The notes under the pieces: model-generated
The model's database searches: none
Told to the model about the DNA's origin: nothing
The model's input: the letters and a program-made list of their open reading frames with translations, nothing else
IMG/VR virus record: IMGVR_UViG_3300010373_000010
Coordinates: 1-60,780 of that record
Direction: 5' to 3' (one strand)
Source: a virus
Length of the DNA: 60,780 nt
Shown: piece by piece, positions 18,463-26,771 of the stretch
Numbering within the stretch: the stretch's first letter is position 1
How the letters are laid out: every line of letters starts with the position of its first letter
Made by a program: the position numbers and the translations under genes

Positions 18463-20885
18463 ACCGTCTTCAGCTCGGTGCGAATCTCGTCATTGCTGGC
18501 GTTCGCCCACTGAGAGTGGTTCCTCCACACCCACGGTCGGAGCTGTGCCATCGACGAGCGAATCTGCTTCAGAGCTTGTGCATCTGGGATTGCCCGGATG
18601 ATGTACTCACGCACCTGCACGCCGCTGTAGGTCTTGCCAGTCTCGGACTGGAGCATCTGTCGCACGGTCTCTGTCAAGAAGACATCCTTGGCAAATGGGC
18701 CGCTCGCATTGTCTGCCCACTCCTTCAGGATCTGAACCTCGAATGCTTGCGAGCGCTGGATCATCCTGCGCTTGGCAGCGGTCAGCGGCGGGGCAGCCTG
18801 GGGGTCAAACCCTGAAAGATCCACCTGCGAGAAGTACCACCGAAGTTTCCCTGGCCCGCTGGGCGAAGTGATGAGCGCGTGAATGGCGCGAAAATACGCT
18901 GCTTTTTGTCCAAGCGTAGGAAATGATGGAGGGTTGAGGTAATAAACACCCCAACGTCGCTCATCGTCTGACGGGAGGGAGATGGCGTCTTCATAGTTAG
19001 ATGTCGCTGTTATGAACAACCTGTTAGGAATGTTGAAGGTCTTCATGCCTTTGGGGTGAACTTCCACCATCTTACCTGTGATGAGGTTCTTGAGGGAGTT
19101 AGCCGTATCATCGGAGTCCCACTTCCCATTGATATGTACCTCATCGAAATGGACGAAGTGGGTCCCATTGATATAGTCAGAAAATGTGGAACGGAGAACT
19201 TTGTTCGAGACGAGCTTGCTAACATGTACTCCGGCAAGGGCGCGCGGAATGTCATACATCACCGTTGTTTTTCCAGTCCCGAACTCTTTGCTGACCATGA
19301 CAGGCGCCGAAGCGATCTTAACATCAGGGTGCTGTACCAAGTGCCCATAACACCCCATGAGGTATTCTCCGAAAGGGCGATCCTCCTCGCGAGGGAACAG
19401 GTACTGCCACCAGAAGTGTTCGATGAGTTTAACTTCAGCGGGCGACATGGGAACGAGCTGTTCCGGCGCAAGATACTGGTTGACGTAGCTGAGGCCGTTC
19501 TCCATGTAGACGCTGGGAGCGCCAGGGTGAAACCCGAGGCTGTTGACAGCGTGAACGGTTCCATACCGGCGCATGATGGCAGTCGCATTGATGGGTATCC
19601 CATTGGCGTTGAGGGGCATGTAGCGAGTCAACATGTCGTCGATGACACGGCTCGCCATTGGCATCCTGTTGGTGATCGAGTAGAAGATCCCCTCCTGATC
19701 TCCGACCAACACGAACTCGTTGGCCAGCCAGTGGACGGCGTCGTTCAGCTCGAAGCGCGGCTTGCCGAGAGCCTTCGCTGCGTGGTCCGCGGCGAGCATC
19801 AGCTTGCTCGCAACGATGCCCTGCTGGATGGCTGGCGCCGCAGTGCTCGCTGCGTTCGGCGCGGCCGGGGAGATCAGGGTAGCGAGGGACGGCCCGGCAA
19901 CCGGCGTGACTGGATCAGCCGGCTGCATGGGAGCCCAGCCCGCCTCGGTCGCCTTCTTCACCAGGGTGGCGACGGTGATCCCGCCGCCGGGCTCGAAGCT
20001 GTCCCAGGTCTTGCGGCAGTCGGCGCGATCGACGTACCCGGGCTGCCCGCTCGACCAGTCGTGGAAGACCTCGAAGCTGGCTTCGGACTTCTTGCCCCAA
20101 TCCTGTATAGCATTGAGGATCGTGATCCACTCGTCCCGGCCGCCCATGGGTGGGAGCTGAATAAAGTCGAGCATGTCCCGGACGTCGTCTTCGGGCAGGG
20201 CGGCGAACTCGCGACGGCTGGCCAGATCGTCCTGGCCGACGAGCGCCGCGAGCTTGCCAGCGGCCGACGTGGGAACGGTCTCCACGCGCAGCGCCGAGGC
20301 CATGGCTTCGAGGCTGACGGTTTGGCCACTGTCTGACAGCACCCGGCACGGCAGCGGCTCTGATCCCTTCCTATTGAGCGTGCCAGGGCATCTGAGAATA
20401 CGCGCCGGGTCTGCGGTAGCCGTGGGATCGGCCGCGAAGTCCAGCTCCCTGCACTTCTCTTTTAAAGCCTTAGCAACAGGAAGCCATTCATCGAGAGAAG
20501 CATCCTGGTCGAGAACCCAGTAGACATGCGCTCCACGCCCCGAGTGTACGAAGATGCTTGGGGGAGGCAGACCCGTCGCCTTCACGAACGCTACGAAAGC
20601 GCGGAGCGCATTAGGAATCGTCCCAAAATCTTTGCTATCAAGGTCAAGGAACAAACATCGCTTCGCGACAGGGTCCTTCCGATTCTTACCGGCGTAGGAC
20701 CCCGTTGCGTAGAAGACGTTCACAGGAAGCTGTGACAACTTCTGAACTTGGGCTTCCAAATCCGCAACGGTCTTTATGCCGTTGAAATGCCGCTGCTCAG
20801 ATAATTTGCCGTCTGGACCGGTCACTCCCGACATCAAACAGTATGGCCCTGTTGATGGCAACACTCTTTCGTAGAAGCTACCCAT
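18459..20885 (-). CDS. Primase-helicase (PrimPol-like N-terminus, SF3-type ATPase)
   Basis: 808 aa. The N-terminal archaeo-eukaryotic primase-like domain shows FLDLDSKDF with acidic residues D81/D83 and the SGRGAHVYW signature near 115-123. A PriCT-2-like segment (DEWITILNAIQDWG...FEVFHDWSSGQPGYVDRADCRKTWDSF) spans about 250-300. The C-terminal helicase domain (DUF5906-like) has Walker A KEFGTGKTT at 533-541 and Walker B FVHFDEVH at 577-584, then an ITATSN sensor. This architecture both primes and unwinds at phage replication forks. It is the last gene of the leftward block. Confidence 0.9.
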   Translation of the reverse strand: MGSFYERVLPSTGPYCLMSGVTGPDGKLSEQRHFNGIKTVADLEAQVQKLSQLPVNVFYATGSYAGKNRKDPVAKRCLFLDLDSKDFGTIPNALRAFVAFVKATGLPPPSIFVHSGRGAHVYWVLDQDASLDEWLPVAKALKEKCRELDFAADPTATADPARILRCPGTLNRKGSEPLPCRVLSDSGQTVSLEAMASALRVETVPTSAAGKLAALVGQDDLASRREFAALPEDDVRDMLDFIQLPPMGGRDEWITILNAIQDWGKKSEASFEVFHDWSSGQPGYVDRADCRKTWDSFEPGGGITVATLVKKATEAGWAPMQPADPVTPVAGPSLATLISPAAPNAASTAAPAIQQGIVASKLMLAADHAAKALGKPRFELNDAVHWLANEFVLVGDQEGIFYSITNRMPMASRVIDDMLTRYMPLNANGIPINATAIMRRYGTVHAVNSLGFHPGAPSVYMENGLSYVNQYLAPEQLVPMSPAEVKLIEHFWWQYLFPREEDRPFGEYLMGCYGHLVQHPDVKIASAPVMVSKEFGTGKTTVMYDIPRALAGVHVSKLVSNKVLRSTFSDYINGTHFVHFDEVHINGKWDSDDTANSLKNLITGKMVEVHPKGMKTFNIPNRLFITATSNYEDAISLPSDDERRWGVYYLNPPSFPTLGQKAAYFRAIHALITSPSGPGKLRWYFSQVDLSGFDPQAAPPLTAAKRRMIQRSQAFEVQILKEWADNASGPFAKDVFLTETVRQMLQSETGKTYSGVQVREYIIRAIPDAQALKQIRSSMAQLRPWVWRNHSQWANASNDEIRTELKTV

Positions 20886-21252
20886 TTCGCCTCAGATAAT
20901 TGACCGCCCGTTGGAGACCTTCTAGCGAGTCTCCTAAAAGCCCTATGCCTGCGTTACATCGTGTACACACCCAACCGCGGAATCTTCCGTCGCCATGGGA
21001 GTGATCCAGACAAAGGGACCGTGACGCCTTTCTCCCGCAGCATTCGCAGTGTTCTGGCTTTGGCCGTGACGGGGTGACTCCCAGTGCGGCATATCGCCTG
21101 AGCTGCCTTTTGTGAGACCGGCTACGGATTCTTCGACCATTGCAGCTTACACAGTGGCGATCTGATGTAAAGCGAAGGCACCCCTTACAAACACCACAGG
21201 TCCTGCCATGATAGGTAGAAGAACCCGCAGCCACTGCCTGACTGCGGGTCAT
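20878..21252 (-). CDS. Recombination endonuclease VII-like HNH nuclease (copy 1)
   Basis: About 124 aa from the ATG at 21252; a GTG at 21258 overlaps the upstream stop and is an alternative. Two zinc-binding CxxC pairs (CGVCKGC, CVSC) precede the nuclease signature CECCGRK...CLDHSHGDGRFRGWVCTRCNAGIGLLGD, the H-x-x-x-x-x-x-x-R-G-W/L-x-C-x-x-C-N core of the endonuclease VII/HNH family. T4 endonuclease VII resolves branched DNA; small free-standing relatives in phages also act as homing-type endonucleases. It overlaps the primase-helicase start by 8 bases. One of four related genes in this genome. Confidence 0.88.
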   Translation of the reverse strand: MTRSQAVAAGSSTYHGRTCGVCKGCLRFTSDRHCVSCNGRRIRSRSHKRQLRRYAALGVTPSRPKPEHCECCGRKASRSLCLDHSHGDGRFRGWVCTRCNAGIGLLGDSLEGLQRAVNYLRRNG

Positions 21253-21254
21253 TA

Positions 21255-22610
21255 TCACTTACCGCCCATGAAGTCCCCGAGACCAGACAGGATGTTCTCG
21301 ATCTCGCCTTCGAGCTGCCCTGGAGTGGCCGGGGCGGGCTCGGCGGCGGGAGGGGCGGCCACGGGCGCAGCCGGCGGCGCGACGGGAGCTACGGGCTTCC
21401 GGCGCTGCGCAGGGGGCTTCGCCGGGGTCGCCGGTGCAGCGGCTGCCGCGGGCGGCGGGGCGAACGGATTGCCGGCCGGTGCCGGCGGCGCTGCCTGGGG
21501 CTCATCATCCGGCTGAACGACGACCGCCGCTGGCTGAGCCTGCACGGGGGCGTGCATGACAGCCGGCGGGGGCGGCGGCGGTGCAGACGGACTGAACGGC
21601 TGGATCGCCACGGTGCCCGGGGCGGCCTGCGCGAGCGGCGTCCCATCCGGCTGGTTGAGCATCGCCTGGGGCCGCTGCGGAGCCGGCGCCGCGGGCGGCG
21701 GGGGCGGTACCGTGCTGGGGTCGATCCGCGGCGCGGGCGTGCCGGGCACCCAGTTGTGAGTCGCCACGGTGGGCGCGGCCGACGGGGCTGCGACCATGGG
21801 CTGCGGCTGGGCGAACTGCGCCGATGCCGGGATCTCCGGTGTCTTCGCCTCGTCGCTGTCGGCGAGCACGTTGGCTACGGAGTCCGACTGGAACATCTCC
21901 AGCACCTGATCCGCCTCATCGTCGTTCAGCGGACGCAGAGCCTGGAAGGTCGGCTTGGGATGGCTGACCGTGGTGTCGAATCCGATGCGGACCGCGACCG
22001 AGTTGTACGGGTACCCGCGGCCCTTCAGCGCATCGGACATCACGCTCAGATCCTTGAGCGCAGACGGCGGTACGCGGAACAACATCGCTCCGCCCATCGT
22101 CTCGTTCTTGATGTCCACCAGCGGGACGATCGCGAGCTTCTTCGTGTCACGGCATGCCTTCTGCTTCTGACCGTTGTCACCGATCTTCGAGCCGAACTGG
22201 TTCTTGGGGCACAGCGCGCAGTTGGTGTGCTGCGGGCGGGGCGCGTTCGGGGACGGCACCTTGCCATCCAGAGAGTAGCAGTCCGGCGCCTCCGTGGAAC
22301 CCTCCACGTAGTTGCCTTCGTAGAACTGCTTGTTCAGGAACGGGTTGGCCTTCACGATCACCACGTCGATGAACGACAGTGGCAGCCGCTGGCTCGGGTC
22401 CTGGGGATGGGGCATGTCGAGGATGCGCTCCTCGCCCTTGTACTTGATGCGGAACTTGCCGCCCTTGATCGATACGATGGCGTAGCTGCTGCGGATGCCG
22501 TCTCCCAGATCCATGCCGACGCCGGCCTGTACCAGCGCGCCGAACTTGTTGGAGAGAGCGGGAACGCTGCCGTTGCCGCCGAAAAGAACCATGGAATTGG
22601 AAGTGCTCAT
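21255..22610 (-). CDS. Putative single-stranded DNA-binding protein with proline-rich linker
   Basis: 451 aa. The first 230 residues look like a globular core (GMDLGDGIRSSYAIVSIKGGKFRIKYKGEE; PLSFIDVVIVKANPFLNKQFY) containing a cysteine cluster DCYSLDG...HTNCALCPKNQFG...KACRDTKKL that could bind zinc. Residues about 250-430 are a Pro/Ala/Gln/Val linker, and the C-terminus is short and acidic (LEGEIENILSGLGDFMGGK). Globular core, long disordered linker and acidic tip is the usual SSB plan, and the gene sits between two nuclease genes beside the primase-helicase. The call rests on architecture and context; no OB-fold was proven. Confidence 0.6.
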   Translation of the reverse strand: MSTSNSMVLFGGNGSVPALSNKFGALVQAGVGMDLGDGIRSSYAIVSIKGGKFRIKYKGEERILDMPHPQDPSQRLPLSFIDVVIVKANPFLNKQFYEGNYVEGSTEAPDCYSLDGKVPSPNAPRPQHTNCALCPKNQFGSKIGDNGQKQKACRDTKKLAIVPLVDIKNETMGGAMLFRVPPSALKDLSVMSDALKGRGYPYNSVAVRIGFDTTVSHPKPTFQALRPLNDDEADQVLEMFQSDSVANVLADSDEAKTPEIPASAQFAQPQPMVAAPSAAPTVATHNWVPGTPAPRIDPSTVPPPPPAAPAPQRPQAMLNQPDGTPLAQAAPGTVAIQPFSPSAPPPPPPAVMHAPVQAQPAAVVVQPDDEPQAAPPAPAGNPFAPPPAAAAAPATPAKPPAQRRKPVAPVAPPAAPVAAPPAAEPAPATPGQLEGEIENILSGLGDFMGGK

Positions 22611-22918
22611 AAGTGCCTCTGTAGGTAAGATTTTAACCGTTTAACCAGCTCTAGGCTGTCGCCTAGAAATCCGAGTGCCATGTTACATTGACCGCAAAGC
22701 CATCCGCGAAACTCTCCTGTGTTATGATCGTGATCTAGATTCAAGCTACGTTTGCCTGGGGGCCTTCCACACGCTTCGCACCGATCAGGACACGGACGTG
22801 TGGGGATCGGAAGATTGAGTCTGCGGTATCGGTCTCTTGCATACGTCCGTATCTGTTCACGATTGGCCGCTCGTCTTCGTCGCCCGTATTCTCGATGATA
22901 TTTTGTCCGTGTTCCCAT
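22607..22918 (-). CDS. Recombination endonuclease VII-like HNH nuclease (copy 2)
   Basis: 103 aa from the ATG at 22918, which has AGGAAAAG upstream and avoids overlapping the neighbouring gene (an in-frame start at 22942 is possible). A basic N-terminus (KYHREYGRRRRAANREQIRTYARDRYRR) leads to CEACGRPPGKRSLNLDHDHNTGEFRGWLCGQCNMALGFLGDS. The two CxxC pairs and the LDHDHxTGxFRGWLC core place it in the endonuclease VII family. Its stop overlaps the start of the SSB-like gene. Confidence 0.88.
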   Translation of the reverse strand: MGTRTKYHREYGRRRRAANREQIRTYARDRYRRLNLPIPTRPCPDRCEACGRPPGKRSLNLDHDHNTGEFRGWLCGQCNMALGFLGDSLELVKRLKSYLQRHL

Positions 22919-22920
22919 GC

Positions 22921-23304
22921 TCAACTTTTCCTGATGTGACAAGTAATCTCGCTTGTCACTTTGAGGCCCGGCGGTATCTCACCTGTGGCCTCAATATATT
23001 CCTGGACAACGCCTTTCGATGCTCGTTTCTCCAGCATTGCGAACATGTCGTTTTCCTTCACGAATCCCTGAAACTCATCCCAGTCGCTGACTGTAACAGA
23101 TGTGTCAGTTTGAAGGAAGCACGTGCCGGAGTCAACACGCGCGTTCTTCTGTCCCTGTGACTGAAGCTGTTGCTGACACCACGATTGCAGCTTCAACAGC
23201 TTGTCGTTGATCGGGGCCATTTCCTCGGCCTGCTTCTTCTTCAGCTCGTCTCGTTGCTGCCGCAGTTGAAGGTAGGCAGCTACTACCTGATCCATCGTTG
23301 CCAT
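22921..23304 (-). CDS. Conserved phage protein, Gam-like coiled-coil type, function unknown
   Basis: 127 aa from the ATG at 23304 with AGAGG upstream. A long N-terminal helix (VVAAYLQLRQQRDELKKKQAEEMAPINDKLLKLQSWCQQQLQ) is followed by a short beta segment (RVDSGTCFLQTDTSVTVSDWDEFQGFVKEND) and the recurring motif ASKGVVQEYIEATGEIPPGL. Proteins of this length and pattern are common in phage replication regions, and the helix resembles Gam-type nuclease inhibitors. That relation is only suggestive. Encoded between an HNH gene and the helicase. Confidence 0.65.
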   Translation of the reverse strand: MATMDQVVAAYLQLRQQRDELKKKQAEEMAPINDKLLKLQSWCQQQLQSQGQKNARVDSGTCFLQTDTSVTVSDWDEFQGFVKENDMFAMLEKRASKGVVQEYIEATGEIPPGLKVTSEITCHIRKS

Positions 23305-23308
23305 TTGA

Positions 23309-23458
23309 CTACGCCTCTGTTGGTTGAAAATAACGCGGCACGGGGGCCGTGGCTTTAAGCTCGGCTTGGCCAGTGACTCCCCGCACGGCGGTCTGCTCCG
23401 AGGGCGAGGAGTTGACACCCCCTAGCAAACTGACACGGTTTTTCTGTGGGGCACTCAT
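23309..23458 (-). CDS. Small hypothetical protein (49 aa)
   Basis: The ATG at 23458 follows GGGGATCAGG, and the stop lies 4 bases before the next gene start, so the reading frame fills the gap between helicase and coiled-coil gene. The product (MSAPQKNRVSLLGGVNSSPS...) is polar, probably unstructured, ending in RYFQPTEA. No domain was recognised. Support is the ribosome-binding site and tight packing. Confidence 0.5.
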   Translation of the reverse strand: MSAPQKNRVSLLGGVNSSPSEQTAVRGVTGQAELKATAPVPRYFQPTEA

Positions 23459-23474
23459 GCCTGATCCCCCGTGT

Positions 23475-25049
23475 TTACGCGGCGAGTGCCGCACCGAACA
23501 CGCCGGTGGTTAATTCGCCTGCCTCGAAGAGATCCAGCAGCGCACCCTGTAAGGATTCTTTACGCCGCAGTCTCGTGTAAACCTGTTGCTCCGCTCGTGT
23601 TGCCGCAATGTGGACTATGAACGTGTTCTGACCCTGCCCGGATCGTGTGATCCTGGCATTGGCCTGTTGATAAAGCTCAAGTGAGTTGGTCGGGCTCGCC
23701 CAGATGATGGTATTGGCGCGAGTAAGCGTAAGACCATGAGCCATCGTGGCAGGATGAGCGACAAGAACTCTGATCTGGGGAGTTCGCTGAAAGTCGCTAA
23801 AGATCCGAGTTCGATCCGCGGCCGACACGTCGCCGTGTATAACGGCTGTGTCGTACTTCTTGGATAGGACAGCGCCAAGTAGCTCCACAAAATACCGGAA
23901 GGGAGCGAAGACGATGACCTTGCCACTGGCTGCCTCTATGGTCTGGAAAATCTCGCGTATCCGATCGACACCGCCGATGTACCGGCCGATGCCGTCGGCA
24001 TCATAAGCGAAGCCCGCGCTGATCTGCAAGAGCTTCGAGAGCTTTACCCCCTCGTTCGCCGCCGTGATTTCGTGGTTGCGGATCTGCGTGGCGAGGTCGG
24101 TGGCCATTTCTTTGTAGGCCGCCGCGGCTTCTTTGCTGAGCCCGCAGGAGAGCGTCGTGTACGTGGTCGGGGGGAGGTCGAGGCACTGCTCGCGGGTGAA
24201 TCGCACGGCGGGCTGCATGGCTGCGTGGACAACGCTGATGGCCTCGGGTCGCTCGATCCATCGGAAGGTTCCGACCTGCCGCATGGTTCGATCTTTGAAG
24301 GCTTTGAAGGAGAATCCGACAGACTCAGGAGTAAGGAGCTTCGCTTGCCCATATGCGTCAGTTGGTGCATTAGGTGTTGGACTTCCTGTAAGTCCCCAAG
24401 CAAACTCACTACGCTTAATAATTGGTGCCAAGTTCTTCCATCGAAGTGACCGGTTGTTGCGATAGCTCGCAAGTTCGTCAACGACGACAGCGTTGATGTC
24501 AGTGCGTCCAAAGAGTTCTCCATGGACAACTTCAACTCCGTCATGGTTGATAATATAGATGTCAGCTTCGTCACCCAATAAGCGTTTCCGCTTTCGCTTG
24601 TCGCCATACAAAACCTTTGCTTTCAGGTGCGGGAAGCACTCGAAGATTTCGTTTTCCCACACCGTTGATAGAGTGCTCAGTGGGGCGACCACGAGCAGCT
24701 TCTGGACTTCGCCCATCTGGCGGAGATAGTCGTAAGCCCACAAGACCGCTCTGGTTTTGCCAACACCCATCTCGCTAAGCACATACGCTCGTCTATGAAC
24801 ACTGCACATATCCGCCGTGATTTTCTGAGACTCAAACGGCATCCCACCGTTCCAATCATACTGATGATGAATCGGAGACGGGGCATCGAGCCCGAGATTC
24901 CGCAGCATCCTCACCACTCCCAAACTGTGCGGGAGAGCTAGGTGCCATTGACCGCCATGCTCGAACCGTTTACCCGCCGGCTGGAGGATCGCCTCCACAT
25001 CGGCCCTGTAGGGAATGACAATAGCGTTATGCGCTGGGTAGATTTTCAT
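23475..25049 (-). CDS. SNF2-type superfamily 2 helicase/ATPase
   Basis: 524 aa. Motif I SEMGVGKTR (residues 92-100), motif Ia VVAPLSTLSTVWENE, motif II VVVDELAS (about 188-195, DEAH-box variant DELA), motif III LTGSPTPN, and in the second RecA-like domain KVIVFAPFRYFVELL, VLVAHPATMAHGLTLTRANTIIWASP and motif VI ANARITRSGQ. This is the full SNF2-like set found in phage DNA-remodelling helicases, which process forks, promote branch migration or strip proteins from DNA. The start overlaps the stop of the upstream HNH gene (ATGA). Confidence 0.92.
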   Translation of the reverse strand: MKIYPAHNAIVIPYRADVEAILQPAGKRFEHGGQWHLALPHSLGVVRMLRNLGLDAPSPIHHQYDWNGGMPFESQKITADMCSVHRRAYVLSEMGVGKTRAVLWAYDYLRQMGEVQKLLVVAPLSTLSTVWENEIFECFPHLKAKVLYGDKRKRKRLLGDEADIYIINHDGVEVVHGELFGRTDINAVVVDELASYRNNRSLRWKNLAPIIKRSEFAWGLTGSPTPNAPTDAYGQAKLLTPESVGFSFKAFKDRTMRQVGTFRWIERPEAISVVHAAMQPAVRFTREQCLDLPPTTYTTLSCGLSKEAAAAYKEMATDLATQIRNHEITAANEGVKLSKLLQISAGFAYDADGIGRYIGGVDRIREIFQTIEAASGKVIVFAPFRYFVELLGAVLSKKYDTAVIHGDVSAADRTRIFSDFQRTPQIRVLVAHPATMAHGLTLTRANTIIWASPTNSLELYQQANARITRSGQGQNTFIVHIAATRAEQQVYTRLRRKESLQGALLDLFEAGELTTGVFGAALAA

Positions 25050-25387
25050 GCGCCAGTCTCCAGATACCGAAGCGCTGCTTTCACAGACGCGGCGGTATCC
25101 CCGAGTAATCCTAGCGCAGTGTTACATCTATGGCAAAGCCAGCCACGGAATTTTCCAGTGGCATGGTCATGATCTACAGCGAGAACTCTCTTGATGCTTG
25201 GTGGCCTCCCGCAAAGTTCGCAGACATCAGGACATGGCCGAGTTGGGTCAGGAACGCCATCGGCTCTGCGCTTAGACTCTCTATTAAGCTGCTGGCTACG
25301 TGATTTATTTCGCGCACGCCATGCACGGCTGTAGGCGCGGATACGCCCAGCGTTCTTCTGCCGCCAAAGACGCCGGGCTTCGCTCAT
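25046..25387 (-). CDS. Recombination endonuclease VII-like HNH nuclease (copy 3)
   Basis: 113 aa. A basic N-terminal helix (MSEARRLWRQKNAGRIRAYSRAWRARNKSR) precedes CPDVCELCGRPPSIKRVLAVDHDHATGKFRGWLCHRCNTALGLLGDT, nearly the same core as copy 2. Both ends are coupled: its start overlaps the exonuclease stop and its stop overlaps the helicase start by 4 bases, so it sits exactly at the gene junction, as expected for an intergenic (homing-like) nuclease. Confidence 0.9.
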   Translation of the reverse strand: MSEARRLWRQKNAGRIRAYSRAWRARNKSRSQQLNRESKRRADGVPDPTRPCPDVCELCGRPPSIKRVLAVDHDHATGKFRGWLCHRCNTALGLLGDTAASVKAALRYLETGA

Positions 25388-25992
25388 CGCAGGATCTCCG
25401 GACGGTGCAGCCCGCGGATGAACTGCCGGGCGGCGATGACTACGCGGGCTTGGCTGGCGGCGTCATCGATTGGGTTGTGGGCCACGTAAACGCCGCGGTC
25501 GTATTCCGGATCGTAACCCAAGGCCCGAGCCTCGTTGACCAGCGTTCGATACGAACGGGGTTGTCGGTAGCTGACCGGGAAATCGCCCACGTGAAGCGAT
25601 GAAGATCCGCGCACCATCGCAGCGGCGTTGATACGATGCCACCAGTTCTCCGCGATCGTGTGGTCAAAGTGAGGATCATTGGACCATACCTCGTTGGAGC
25701 TGTCCTTGCCAGTCTCGATGCCGTACATCGCGAGCATCGACTTGAAGTTCATCGCGGCAACAGCGTTGGTGATCTGACCTTGCCAGGAGAACTCGCGAGC
25801 TGCTGGCTCTTGCTCCATCCACCACTTGACTGTCTTCCAATCGACGTGGCCGCCTACGTCGTCATCGAGCTTGATTGCCCAGCCGTCGGTAGCGAGCACC
25901 GAGGTCTCGTTGAAGATCGCCACTCCCAGGCTCAGCACCTTCGCGTCGCTCCGTGTGCTCAAGGTCTCCAGATCCAACATTGCGTGATTCAC
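25384..25992 (-). CDS. DnaQ-like 3'-5' exonuclease (Rv2179c/exonuclease VIII-type)
   Basis: 202 aa, GTG start at 25992 with GGAGATGAAAA upstream. The N-terminus MNHAMLDLETLSTRSDAKVLSLGVAIF holds exonuclease motif I (DxE); SNDPHFDHTIAENWW (about residue 105) fits motif II, and YVAHNPIDDAASQARVV near the C-terminus the H-x4-D motif III. This arrangement characterises the RNase H-fold 3'-5' exo(ribo)nuclease family common in phages. It may trim nucleic acid ends during replication or recycle host nucleic acid. The upstream VRR-NUC gene overlaps its first 131 bases. Confidence 0.85.
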   Translation of the reverse strand: MNHAMLDLETLSTRSDAKVLSLGVAIFNETSVLATDGWAIKLDDDVGGHVDWKTVKWWMEQEPAAREFSWQGQITNAVAAMNFKSMLAMYGIETGKDSSNEVWSNDPHFDHTIAENWWHRINAAAMVRGSSSLHVGDFPVSYRQPRSYRTLVNEARALGYDPEYDRGVYVAHNPIDDAASQARVVIAARQFIRGLHRPEILR

Positions 25993-26338
25993 TTTTCATC
26001 TCCTGGATTTTGAACTCTGTGATAACAGCCGGACTCAAGCAGCGGGACGTCGGCGCCTTCAGCCAACCTCGCAGGCATGCAAAGTCCAGGCCATCCTTTC
26101 CGTCGATCAGAAAGACGCTTCCGCCTGCCGCGTGTACGTCCCGCATCGTGCGGACCTGACGGGGCGTTGGGTGTTTGCCCAGCGCCTTCGTCTCGATCGT
26201 CGCATACTGACCCTGATGACATACATGGAAATCAAGAGCGGGCTCGCCCATGCCGTTTTGAACGGGCATGTGCTTGTACGCGCCGTGCTCTTTGAGGAGC
26301 GCCTTGACGGCGTCTTTTACTCGGCCTTCGGGTGTCAT
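25862..26338 (-). CDS. VRR-NUC domain nuclease
   Basis: 158 aa. The PD-(D/E)xK-type VRR-NUC core is readable: KHMPVQNGMGEPALDFHVC with D36, ATIETKALGKHPTPRQ with E49-x-K51 and Q61, then VFLIDGKDGLDF. VRR-NUC proteins act as structure-specific nucleases on flaps and junctions. The core ends near residue 110; the remaining residues are read in a second frame over the first 131 bases of the exonuclease gene, an unusually long overlap that may be a neutral C-terminal extension. Confidence 0.85.
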   Translation of the reverse strand: MTPEGRVKDAVKALLKEHGAYKHMPVQNGMGEPALDFHVCHQGQYATIETKALGKHPTPRQVRTMRDVHAAGGSVFLIDGKDGLDFACLRGWLKAPTSRCLSPAVITEFKIQEMKSESRNVGSGDLEHTERREGAEPGSGDLQRDLGARYRRLGNQAR

Positions 26339-26771
26339 GGATAGTGTACTGGTGTGGGTTGTGGGATTTGAACAGCGCCTTCAGAAAGGCCACATTGACC
26401 GTTTGGCCGTCAATGAGCCGAGCCATCGCATCGGGATCGGGTACCGGCGGCCGGTCGTCGTTGAGCTTCCCATAAACCTCGGCGTCGAGGATGATGGCAA
26501 TACACGCGAGTGCATTTGCCAGATGGTGGACGCGTGTCTGTGGGTCTCGATCCTGACCATTCCACCATTTGGCAAGGTGACGTTTGAGAGCAGCGTGGTA
26601 GATCGAGGCACGGACACCAGCGACGCGCCAGTTATACCGGCCATACTTCAATGCTCCTTCGAGGAAGGCGTTGGAAATATAGGCGATCAGGCTGTCGGGT
26701 ACGAGCCCCAGATCGATCTTCGTGGACCCGACGATGTCTTTTGGATTCGACGGCTTCATTCCCTTCCTCAT
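26232..26771 (-). CDS. dATP/dGTP diphosphohydrolase-like (DUF5664, MazZ-like)
   Basis: 179 aa. Residues 5-115 match the all-alpha NTP-pyrophosphatase-like family PF18909: NPKDIVGSTKIDLGLVPDSLI, AFLEGALKYGRYNWRVAG, YHAALKRHLAKWWNGQDRDPQTRVHHLANALACIAIILDA. Characterised relatives (MazZ) convert dGTP to dGMP in 2-aminoadenine-genome phages; others occur in ordinary phages. The likely role is shaping dNTP pools. The basic C-terminus from about residue 142 is read across 107 bases of the VRR-NUC gene. No PurZ-like gene was found here, so a modified-base pathway is not supported by gene content. Confidence 0.82.
   Translation of the reverse strand: MRKGMKPSNPKDIVGSTKIDLGLVPDSLIAYISNAFLEGALKYGRYNWRVAGVRASIYHAALKRHLAKWWNGQDRDPQTRVHHLANALACIAIILDAEVYGKLNDDRPPVPDPDAMARLIDGQTVNVAFLKALFKSHNPHQYTIHDTRRPSKRRRQGAPQRARRVQAHARSKRHGRARS

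Noticed and set aside
26232-26771. Complete 2-aminoadenine (Z-genome) pathway
   Set aside because: Only the MazZ-like enzyme is recognisable; no PurZ- or DatZ-like gene was found, so a Z-genome is not claimed.
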